From Caenorhabditis remanei (Eukaryota > Nematoda > Chromadorea > Rhabditida > Rhabditidae), in the NCBI RefSeq assembly GCF_010183535.1, contig NC_071328.1, forward strand, positions 12,524,001 to 12,588,000: a DNA stretch of 64,000 bases, read 5' to 3'. The position numbers were made by a program, and so were the translations under genes. Shown piece by piece: positions 44,401-52,521 of the stretch (its first letter is position 1; every line of letters begins with the position of its first letter). Under the pieces are notes generated by a model. That model worked only from the letters and a program-made list of their open reading frames with translations, was not told where the DNA came from and did no database searches.

Positions 44401-45874
44401 ATCCCATTGACCATCGAGAATTAATTGACGGAGGAATAAAAGATCGTCAGAAAATGCACCGTTGATCACACCGGCTTCGCGTTCCAAGGATAACTGAAAG
44501 CAATTGATGAAGAGAGAGTGAGGAAAATGAGGAGACGCAGAGAAGTCAGACGGTCTAGCTTCTCTGCGCAGATCCATGTTAATTTGAGGTCTGCTAGTTT
44601 TTAGTCCATATCTTGTTAGGGAGAATTTCCACAAAAAAGTTGTCATCTACAAAAATGATCTACATAAAATTTTACACATTTTTTTAGTTGACAACTTTTT
44701 GATAGCTCTTCAAAATCTCGAGATAACCGTCCTGAAAGAAAAGTGACGAGAGAGCGCTCGCAGAGAAGTCTGCCGCTCTCGTTACTGCAAAAATAATTAA
44801 CTTGATTGGCTCTTTGCTGAAAATTAAAATTCAAGAACATTCATGGAACTTTGAGTGCTTTATGGCCTCTTAAAGTGGAGTGATTTTTCGGAATCTAGGG
44901 AAATCCCGATTTGCAATTTTATATTTTTTGAAACTTGAATTTTGAAATAGTCCACGATGGCCTAGAAAACTTGAAAAAAAACTAGTCCCCCTACCGAAAT
45001 TGGTGGAGATAGCGAAATGAAATGGAACATTTTCGGTGATAATGTGTAAGAAATTGTCACGGTACCCCGAAATCTCGAAATTTTATCTACCTAAAAAAAA
45101 CTCGACGTACGAAAAACTAGTCCGTCTATTTCATGACGAACTGAATAATGACCCAATTTTCCAAAAAGTGATTTTCTAGGCCACCAACATGACCAATTGT
45201 CAAATTGTCGAATTTTGACTTCTCATTGAGAGTTTTTAATTTTTTTACTGTTACAGTTCCTAAAACTCCTAAACTTAAGAACATCAAATTCATGGGGGAC
45301 TAGTTCTCCGAATTTGAAGTTTTCTAGGTCAACAAAAAATTCGGAATTTTTTCGATTTTTTCTTATTTTCGAAGTTTTTTTTTTGAAAAAAGTATAGTAT
45401 TTGACTAAAAATTTAAAATTCAATAAAAAAGGAACAGCAATGATAACTTAAAGACTTTTACTCTGAATTTTCGAAAATGTTCAAAAAAAATTGTAAAAAA
45501 TGAGTTTTTGAATTTTTGACAAAACTGATTTTTTTTCACTTTTTTCTAACTGTGGGAGTAATTTAGATACCTGAATAGATATGTAATTACTATGGGAATC
45601 AAGATTTAGGCTCCGCCCCTTTTTCTGAACCACAGTCTCACTGATAAACTTCTCCCTATTCTCTCTACATTTTTGTGATTTTTCCTCAATGTTTTCATAT
45701 TTTAACCAATTATAAATATACTCTACAAACCTGTGTAATATGAAGTCCGCGAATCTCCAAAAACTCCAAAATCGCCTTAATCACGTCTCGTTCGCGGATA
45801 GAAAACGGTATTCCACTCGGCGTTTTCGGCGATTTCACCGATGAGCTCAACGCCGATGGGATCCGATTTTCCAT
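26470..45874 (-). CDS. WDR47: WDR47 orthologue: LisH/CTLH protein with C-terminal WD40 propeller
   Basis: WDR47 family proteins have an N-terminal LisH-CTLH module and a C-terminal WD40 propeller, and act on microtubules and neuronal or ciliary development in mammals. Minus-strand exons: 45874-45731, 44493-44339, 44282-44195, 44144-43989, 43419-43273, 42629-42451, 42387-41959, 40965-40861, 40816-40695, 29866-29748, 28560-28388, 28335-28213, 27648-27580, 27528-27422, 27375-27205, 27109-26969, 26886-26688, 26638-26470. All phases agree, giving about 931 residues (human about 919). Diagnostic stretches: VIKAILEFLEIRGLHIT, GAFSDDLLFLRQLILDGQWD, YEDSQAIRATSFHPSGKF, ILVSGGAGNCHLNVTDCNTG, VAEHSDKVVQCRWHPHDF. 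The middle is Gln/Met/Pro-rich. The intron between exons 9 and 10 is 10,828 bases (29867-40694) and contains a SulP gene on the other strand. Confidence 0.88.
27766..28170. repeat. two family D palindromes in WDR47 introns
   Basis: 27766-27910 lacks the core. 27915-28170 is complete: arms GAAGCTTTTTAATAGCTATT and AACGCTATCAAAAAACTTTC, with a core AATGGAGACGCAGAGAAGAC facing CTCTCTGCGTCTCC. Family D has arms like GTTGACAACTTTTTGATAGC, then a TTTTGAGATAT strand, then an inner GAGACGCAGAGAA hairpin. Confidence 0.75.
28914..29152. repeat. family D palindrome
   Basis: Clear full copy: GTAGTTGATAACTTTTTGAT on the left, ATCAAAAAGTTGTCAACTAC on the right, and GCGAGAGACGCAGAGAAGGC facing CTTCTCTGCGTCTCTC in the middle. 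Confidence 0.85.
29493..29675. repeat. family A element, diverged
   Basis: CTGCGCACTACCGAAATAAC on the left, ATTTCGGTGGAGCGTAGTTG on the right, and the body GAAAATTGTGTGCGAAATTT. The centre is longer than in other copies. Confidence 0.7.
30363..31120. repeat. cluster of family D elements
   Basis: Several broken or nested copies. The clearest arms are TTTTGATAGCTCTTCCAGAT (30780), GAGACGCAGAGAAGCTAGAC (30847) and GAGCTATCAAAAAGTTGTCA (31080). Confidence 0.7.
31600..32060. repeat. family D element plus a half copy
   Basis: 31600-31870 has both arms and a core with CGCAGAGAAGTCGGCCGCTC facing GTTTCTCTGCTTCTCTCT. 31968-32060 is a single arm with AGAGCTATCAAAACGTTGTC. Confidence 0.75.
32555..33450. 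repeat. cluster of three family D elements
   Basis: 32555-32640 is one arm. 32920-33190 is complete, with GAGAGAGAGGGAGTGCGCAG and CGCTTCTCTGCGTCTCTCGC in the core. 33190-33450 has GGCGCTTATCTCAAAAGTGG and GAGCTATCAAAAAGTTGTCA but a different core. Confidence 0.75.
35112..40615 (+). CDS. SLC26/SulP anion transporter nested in a WDR47 intron
   Basis: SulP/SLC26 proteins move sulphate, chloride, bicarbonate or related anions across the plasma membrane. Exons 35112-35339, 36647-36983, 37027-37189, 37526-38066, 38597-38692, 38748-38914, 38970-39089, 39139-39211, 39742-39921, 39982-40160, 40522-40615; about 725 residues with consistent phases. The cytosolic start leads into DILGALYLSLLLLPQAIGFG, the SulP first-helix signature. 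It is followed by many hydrophobic segments (LIIATVVAAIVFLIFKW, FFVLLTVTLIIFFF, FIFMLFCSVFAV). The C-terminal third is a STAS domain (FLVLSMNGVTGIDKDMLTCL, VPAFVRDSMELLGF). It belongs to the nematode sulp family, but I cannot say which member. AATAAA at 40666 falls in the 79-base gap before WDR47 exon 9. Confidence 0.87.
35356..36200. repeat. family D elements in SulP intron 1
   Basis: Broken copies at 35356-35620 and 35790-35960, and a complete one at 35955-36200 with GTACGCGCAGAGAAGTCGGC facing GCTCTCGCTTCTCTGCGTCT. Further right, about 36285-36320, CGGGACGTTTCGAAACGTCC is a short palindrome also seen near 48285 and 56360. Confidence 0.7.
37285..37490. repeat. family D element in SulP intron 3
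   Basis: GAGCTACAAAAAAGTTTTCA and GTTAACAACTTTTTTGATAA mark arms in tandem orientation. GGGTGAGACGCAGACTGGGA lies at 37437. The copy is diverged. Confidence 0.6.
38140..38540. repeat. family D elements in SulP intron 4
   Basis: GTAGTTGACAACTTTTTGAT at 38168 with a core GAGAGACGCAGAGAAATGAG, and a right arm AGAGCTATCAGAAAGGTGTC. A further arm runs from about 38375. Confidence 0.7.
41105..41890. repeat. two family D elements in a WDR47 intron
   Basis: 41105-41350 (TTTGCAGTTGACAACTTTTT, core GAGATGCAGAGAAACGAGAG) and 41620-41890 (GAGACGCGGAGAAGCGAGAC, right arm AGCTATCAAAAAGTTGTCAA). Confidence 0.75.
42735..43145. repeat. family D elements in a WDR47 intron
   Basis: A complete copy at 42735-43000 (TTTGCAGTTGACAACTTTTT, core GAGAGACGCAGAGAAACGAG facing TTCTCTGCGCGCACTC), followed by another pair of arms to 43145. 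Confidence 0.75.
43503..43645. repeat. family A element in a WDR47 intron
   Basis: ACAACTGCGCTCCACCGAAA and TTTCGATAGAGCGCGGTTGT are inverted arms. The body is as in other copies. Confidence 0.85.
44560..44800. repeat. family D element in WDR47 intron 1
   Basis: TTAGTTGACAACTTTTTGAT at 44684, with partial arms on both sides and GCTCGCAGAGAAGTCTGCCG. The rest of this intron (44800-45720) is AT-rich with nothing recognisable. Confidence 0.65.
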
Positions 45875-47872
45875 TTTGACATTTGATTGCGAAATCTATG
45901 GGCGGGACAGAAAAAATAATAGAGAATACCAATGGCTTATTTTAGAAGTAGTAGGAGTATACTGGTAGGAGGAGGAGGGAGCTTTAACTGAAAAAGAGAC
46001 GCAGACAGTGAGAGAGATCGATGAGTGGGGAAGAAGAAGAAAGAAGAAAGAAGAAGGAGAAGAAGGGAAAGCCTTCTTCCATATAAAGGGAGCAGATGGT
46101 CAAATTGGGGAGAGAGTGTGGGAGGGGTGGAGACGCAGAGTACGGAGCATGGAGGGACAGATGGTTGACATGATACTATCCGGTTGGTTTATGATATGTG
46201 GCGTCTTGGATTTTATTCGATTTTTGTCTACGTGAATTGAGAACTAAACTACCGTAAGAAATTCGTAAATAATTTTTTCAACATTAGAAGATTCTCCCAA
46301 CTTTGAGAGGGTCCCACAGCCTCAATTTTGCTCCAACTGTTCAAATTTATATTTTTTGAATAGATCAAAAATAGGGCTTCATTTTTGTTGTTAAAAAGTT
46401 GTTCATGGCTCTTCTTGTTTTTTAGATACCAGTCCTTCAAGGAATGAACGATTTTACTATTAGTTTAAAATTGGCTGACTTTGAGAGCAAGCCGCGGTTT
46501 CATATTTTAACCAAACTCATTGAATTTATATTTATCTTTACGGTGGATTCTGGACCTTTATTTTAGTAGTTGATAACTTTTTGATATCTTTTTTAGGTTT
46601 TGAGATATGATCCTTCAAATATATATATTACAACAGAAGGAGACACTCTCTTCTTTTCATGTTACTATCTTCAAAGGCGCATATCTCAAAAGTGAGCGGA
46701 GCTAGTAAAGAGTTGTCAACTACAAAAATATAGCCCTTGTTTTGATCTACACAGTGAATATAGATATGTAGTAATTTGACTATTTTTAACATTGTGACGC
46801 CCTGTCAGAGTTTTTCAGTGCAATTTGGTTGTATTCGTGTTTTCAAACCTGCGTATATTAAAAAAAATGAATAGCTATCAAGAAGTTGTCAACTACAAAA
46901 ATGAAGATCTGAGACTGGTCAATTAAAAAAAGGCTAATTTGAAATCGTAATATGTGATTTTCATACCGTAACGAGATCTCAAGTTTAAGATTTTCGGAGT
47001 AACAATGGAAGTGGGAAGACTAAAAAAATTGAATTATTCAGTATTTTTCTGTTTGAAAAAATAAGGGAGGAAAACTATAGGATTGTCTTAAATTAGCTGG
47101 TGTAAAAACCCGAATATGTGAAGAAAATTTTAAATATAGCCTAATTTTTTGCGAATGTTCCAAGACATTAGGTTGTAAAATGTTTCAAAAGCAAGTGAAA
47201 ACTTGAAAAAATATAGAAAAAAAGTTTTTCCCGTATGGAGGAGTCGAACCTCAGACTCATTGCTTGTCAGCCTAAAACGTTACCAACTGCGCTATTCAAC
47301 CATTCGGCCAACGCGGCATCCCCAGAGTAGTGATAAAGCTGATATTTGTCGCTAGCCGAGCGACAACCTTTCCTGTGGAAAATTCTCAGATTTTCAGAAA
47401 ATTTTCCAAAATTTTCAGCAAACTAATAAATAAGAGAGAGTACTCCAATAAACCAACTAAAACAAAGAAAAACCAAATAAAAAGAAGAAAAAACAACTGT
47501 TCGCCACGAAAAAAAAGAGAACAGAAAGGTACGAAAATGATCGACGGCGGCTGGCTGGCTGAGCGGATAAAAAATTGAGAGAGAACTGGATTTTTCTTCT
47601 CGAAAAAATGGTTTTTTCTCTCTTTTTTTGCCCCCAAAATTTATAAGAAAGTTGCCAAGTGAGTGAGGCGTAAAGAGCATCCATTGTAAATGCATCGACA
47701 TGGCTTTTATTTGGGACGGGGAGGGAGCTTCTCTTCAGGGGCTATTGTGTACTCACAACAAAAGACAATTTTTTGGCAAATTTTAAAATACATTTTCAGA
47801 AAAAAATCAATAAATTAGTGGTGAGAACATGGATTTTGAGGTAAATGAAATCTCGAAATAGCAAAAAAATAA
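45875..47872. other. intergenic: WDR47 promoter side, repeats, tRNA-like sequence
   Basis: 45976-46180 is purine-rich (GAAGAAGAAAGAAGAAAG runs) just upstream of the WDR47 start, like other promoters here. 46355-46950 holds family D arms (for example AGTTGATAACTTTTTGATAT). A tRNA-like stretch lies at 47231-47304. 47330-47870 is AT-rich. I see no protein gene. Confidence 0.6.
47231..47304 (-). ncRNA. tRNA-like sequence, probably a tRNA-derived relic
   Basis: On the minus strand there is a perfect internal A box (TAGCGCAGTTGG) and, about 35 bases on, a perfect B box (GGTTCGACTCC), the pol III promoter pair of a tRNA. A CTGACAA loop could read GAC (Val). However, the acceptor arms (…ATACGGG against GGTTGAA) do not pair and the anticodon stem is poor. 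I therefore call it a degenerate tRNA or tRNA-derived element, not a working tRNA. Confidence 0.35.
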
Positions 47873-50493
47873 TTATTCAGCAGCTCCGACGTCTTCCGAA
47901 TCGTCTCCAGATTCTTCTCCAACGCCTTCAGCGCCCTCCAGTCTGATTTTCTTGGCTTCTGGCTCCTCCTCATGATGTCCTCTATCAATCACAAAATCTT
48001 CGTCTCCGAAATCCACGTCATCTTGATTTGGTTTCGAATCCACGTCATCTGGCATCATGTAGTACGGAACGCCTACATATTCTGATGATTTCTCGATGAG
48101 CATTTGATTCAGATCTCGGATTCCCAACCATTGACAGAACTCCGCGGATTGAGGGTTACGGTAGTAGGCACTGGGTGGCACGTCATCAAGTGATTGTCCG
48201 GATTCCTGGAGAAATGGAAATTATTGGAAAATTCAAAAAAATCCGTTTTTTTCAAGAAAAAAAAATTAACATTCAGCTCCGGGACGTCTCGAAACCAAGA
48301 CATTTTTCAACTTTGACATTCCAAATGTCTCGGTTTCCATGGCGAAAAAATGACAAAAAATAGCCCAATTTGAGAAATTTCAATTTTTAGTGTAGATTTA
48401 CGGGGTGAATTTACGAGATTCTTAAAAATTTCAGCTGTTTGTACATGTAATTTTTCAAAAAACTGCGAAAAACTAGCGATATGAACGATTTTTGGGTTGT
48501 TGTAGATTTACGGGGTGTTTCATGTCGATTTACGAGAATTTGAAAGTATTTTGACGCTTTGACACACGCATTTCCTCAACCATTATACAAAAATAAAAAA
48601 TGTCACATTACATATCAGATTCTCGTTTTCGTGTTTTTGTTAAACGTTATTTTCGCAATTTCCCAATTTTTACAGAATTTGCATTAGAGCGCACTTGCTC
48701 AACCATCATATTGTACTCCGTACCTGTTTCAACGGCGGCGCCGTGTGTCTGAAACTATCCGTTTTAATCGTCAAATCTCCCAATTTCTCAATTTCCGCCA
48801 TTTCCTCTTCAGTCGGTCGGAAATCTTTCCGTTCATAAATACACGGTTCCCTTCCAACTCTATCCGGAAGTACTATTTTCACTTTGTCAGCTACAGTAAG
48901 CAAATCGGTATTCTTGAGAATTGCCAGCCATTGCGGATCATATGACAATTCCATTTTCGCATCTTCTGCCACATTTATTTCGAGTGCTTGCATGAATTGT
49001 CTTCCAGGGATTGGTTTGTCGAGAGAGAGGAATCGAGTCGGTTGGGGACGGTCTGTTCCAGTTCCCTTGTGTGGGACGAGGGCGGCAAAGGCAATGTGGA
49101 GATGGGCGGCCAGGTAGTACCGGGGCCGACAGTCCTAGAAAATTCTCAATTAGGCTCCGCCCATTTCTTAGCTGTGTCACACAGTTCGGAGTTTCTGGAA
49201 GTCAAGGTTCCGCCCACGTTTGTTGATTCAGAATTCGCGATCTTCAGATCAATATCGCATGATTAGAGCCTTGATACTGTTCTAAAAATTGTATTTTTCT
49301 TCAAAATTTTTCTATGGAAAACCAATTTTCTATCTTAAAAATCATGATTTCATAAATACTTGAAACGAAAAAATCGGAATTTTCCAGTAGTTTTCTGTTC
49401 AAATTCAATGATTTTTAGGTTTTACTCATCGAAATTCGAAATTGTGGAAAATTCCGGAAAACCCGAGTCAGAATTCCGTGTTTCACCGAAAATCAGAGTT
49501 TTTCGAAAATTTCGCTGAAAAAAACATTTAAAAATCGAAAATAAAACCTATTTTCTTCAACTTTGTCGGAAAGAAACATTTTAAAAAAATCGCCTAAACC
49601 CTCTCTGCAAAAACTTACAAAAAGCAACTTCATCGCGACGGGATTTCCCAATCTTCCAGCGTCATGATCGGCTTCAAACCGATCTTTTTTCTTGAAAAGC
49701 CAATTTTTATTCCCGTAATCCGGAATTCCTCCAGGCCAATCATGTGTCAACATGATATCGATTGGGTTCTAAAAACAAGAAGAATGACAATTAAAAAAAA
49801 AGAATTTTCGAATTAACTAACAGAAGTTTTATCATCATTCGCTGGTTTCAGTTGTCTCAGACGGAACATATCGACATTTCTGACATGATATGCAGTTTTA
49901 ATGCTATTTTCATTGAAAGGCGCCCGCTCGTGATGAGAGAATTCTGCGTCGAAAATTTTATAAATTCCCGATAATCCAGCGATTCGGAGTCCAGCGAATT
50001 GAATACAGTTCGCGAATCCCATATAATAAATATTGGGTGCCACCCATCCACCATTCGGTAATTCCGACAGAAAACCAGAGGCTTCGTGGTTTCCACCGAT
50101 GAAAATTGTGAGGACTGGAGCGGTTTTCTCTCCGGAATAATATTTATAAAATGTCTGAAGATTGAGATATGTTCGCGGAACATTCATTTGGTGCAAGTCC
50201 CCGTAATTGCGAACTGATTGATAGTCACCGCAACAAATCAATAAATCGAATTTATATCCCTTCTTCTCCTCGATCAGTGCCATTGTCTGAAATATTTCTT
50301 TTTTATAAATAAAATTCTTTTTTCTGAAAAAGACTTCATAAATCGCATCCATTTCTCCATGTGAGCATCCGACAACAGCAATTTTCGCTTTTCTTTGACT
50401 CCCGGTTTCAGTGATAAGTGGTTGTGGAGCAGGATCTTCGTGGCTGGTGGTTTCATGACCACAGCAGTGATCATCAGGTGCTTCAGATGACAT
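47873..50493 (-). CDS. dbr-1: RNA lariat debranching enzyme DBR1
   Basis: DBR1 cleaves the 2'-5' bond of excised intron lariats in the nucleus. Minus-strand exons 50493-50335, 50286-49822, 49768-49619, 49134-48724, 48205-47873, about 505 residues (C. elegans about 500 as I recall). Metallophosphoesterase motifs are all present: [52 protein letters not shown] and [11 protein letters not shown]. The C-terminal part includes [11 protein letters not shown], then a Glu/Asp-rich tail. The first donor (GAA|GTCTTT) is poor, but the protein join matches the family. GACCTCAG abuts the ATG, as at trans-splice sites. It lies 170 bases downstream of mdt-18 on the same strand. Confidence 0.93.
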
Positions 50494-50663
50494 CTGAGGT
50501 CGAGAATGAAGAAAAATTGAAAAAAATAAAAAAGAGAGCTAGAAAATAGGCGAAACAACCAGTGAAATCGTGAAAAAAATTTGAGAAAAAATTTCAAAAT
50601 TTAGGTGAGAAAATTGTGAAAATTCATAAATTAAATACAAAAACCAGCGAAAAAAGAATGAGA

Positions 50664-52234
50664 TCATCGTCTAGCAGCCGGTGCAGTTGGAGTTGAGAAC
50701 ATTTTCTTCCAGTAGTCGACTTTTTCCATATGAACCAGTGGCATCAGTTGATCGGCGAAGTCACGGAGCGATTTTGCTGCCTGGAAGTGTCAAGAAAATG
50801 TATTTTTTAAGAAATCTGGGAAAATTTATTTATTTTTCTATATTTCAGCGATTTTGACTGAAATTTAGTGATTTCGGTTGTAATTTGATCGATTTTTTGA
50901 ACTATTTTCCAGTAAAAACTGAAAATGTTCGGCTTGATTTTGTCCAAAACTATGAGATTTCGACTGAAAATGACTGAAAAACAAGCAATTTTTCAGTTAA
51001 AGTCTAGCATTTAGTCTGAAAACCAACAATTACAGAAAATTTACAGAATTTCGACTGAAAATATGCATTTTTAAATGAAAAATTGATGATTTTGGCTGAA
51101 ATTCGAAATGTTCAAATTTTCATTATTCTTCAATTTTCCACTCAAAATAAAATTCGATACTTTTTTCCAACAAAATATGAAAACTCTAATTTTAGATCAA
51201 CCTTTCACTACTTTCACTACCGGAATGACCGAGATTTGAGAAGAACAGCACTATCCAACTTTTGTTTTCAAAAATAGTTGAAAAATACAACTTTCCGCTC
51301 AAAAAATTAACTTTTTCGCTCCTAAAAATACAACTTACCGTCATATACTCTGCAGACTCTGGCAACGATATACTAATCTCGACGAGAGCCGAATCAGACA
51401 TCGACTTTATCGATGAGGAGTCATAAGTTCCCGCTTTGAGTGTTTTTGTGAGTGTTGCGTGAAGAATTTTGATATTTCCCTTCGTCCACAGCTTTCCCTG
51501 TGTTATATACTCGTAATCCATTCGGAGTCCCAACGATTTCGCATAAGTCATCATATCATTGGAATGAACGAGAGAACTGATCTCTTTTCGAACGATTGTT
51601 GGACACTTTTGGTCCGGTTCGGGTACTGAAAATCATTTATTATTCTCAATATATATATATATATTAGCACGGCACGATTCTTGCAATCGCGCTCTACCGA
51701 ATCCGCATTCCGGTGGAGCGCAATTGTAACAACTGCGCCGAGCTAATAGAAAAAATAAATAGCAAACCTCCAATATATTTCAACTGCCAGTAGTTTTGAA
51801 CTTGATTATCGCTTCGAAACCTTCTGCGTAATCTGAAATCGAAAAATATGTTTTTCATTAATCACAAGAAAACGATTCACTTGATATCAGTTTTCAAATC
51901 ATAAGTACTAGCAGTTCGAAGACTGAATGACATCTCGTGCTCGAAGAATTCCTCGCATCCAGGATCACACAAACCGGCTAGACGACGTTCCAGATCCTAA
52001 ATATTTTAAAATTTTAAAGTGGATTTCGTTTTCAAGGAATTCGCAGTACTCACCGGCACATTTTTAATATAAATTGACCCGTAGAGAACACATTCTTGAG
52101 TTTGATATGGAGTAGAATTCACGGAGAGCTGAAATAATGAAATAATAATATTATATTAGGCTTTTCGCAGATTTTTAAAATTCTAGTACCTTTTGCTGAC
52201 TTCTTTCCTCGTCAACATCCACCACATTATCCAT
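50664..52234 (-). CDS. mdt-18: Mediator subunit MED18 (MDT-18), copy 1
   Basis: MED18 is a head-module subunit of Mediator, which couples transcription factors to RNA polymerase II. Minus-strand exons 52234-52190, 52128-52054, 51996-51881, 51832-51768, 51625-51339, 50780-50664; 234 residues, near the family's size. Recognised from GSIYIKNVPDLERRLAGLCD, the RFRSDNQVQNYWQLKYIG strand, and DYEYITQGKLWTKGNIKI with the C-terminal DSALVEISISLPES. A family A element sits in intron 4. It lies between the 445-residue gene (287 bases upstream) and dbr-1 (170 bases downstream), all minus strand, consistent with an operon. A second intact copy is at 62660-63855. Confidence 0.9.
51663..51749. repeat. short family A element in mdt-18 intron 4
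   Basis: GCAATCGCGCTCTACCGAAT and GGTGGAGCGCAATTGTAACA are inverted around a very short centre. The shortest copy in the window, about 87 bases. The mdt-18 duplicate lacks it, so it postdates the duplication or was lost from that copy. It is preceded by an AT dinucleotide run. Confidence 0.8.
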
Positions 52235-52521
52235 TTTTCAGGGAAATTCTTCAGGAAACTATTCGGAATCTGCCGAGAAGTATGAAATTATTTGCGCGTA
52301 GAGTCACGAGCATTGTACGCAGAGCGCAGTGTTTGCAGAAAATGTAAACCGTAGTCTTGTCGATTTACGGGGGAACGATATTTATTTTTTTCGACTAGGA
52401 GCAAAATTTCCACCAGAAAAGGAAAGAAACTACATAATCTTGTCTGTAAATTAAAAACAATAAACTGAAAATTATCCGAGTAAATAAGTTTATCAATTAC
52501 GAATACTGATAAAAGAATCAA
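52235..52521. promoter_or_regulatory. mdt-18 5' flank, shared with the second copy
   Basis: TTTGCGCGTAGAG, CATTGTACGCAGAGCGCAGT and GTCGATTTACG recur in the same order upstream of mdt-18 copy 2 (63890-64000). The rest is the 3' flank of the upstream gene. Similar GATTTACGGGGT words occur at about 48395 and 48510. Confidence 0.5.

Noticed and set aside
47386..47701. Minus-strand frames rich in Phe and Leu
   Set aside because: They are reverse reads of A-rich intergenic DNA, overlap in three frames, and have no supporting splice sites.
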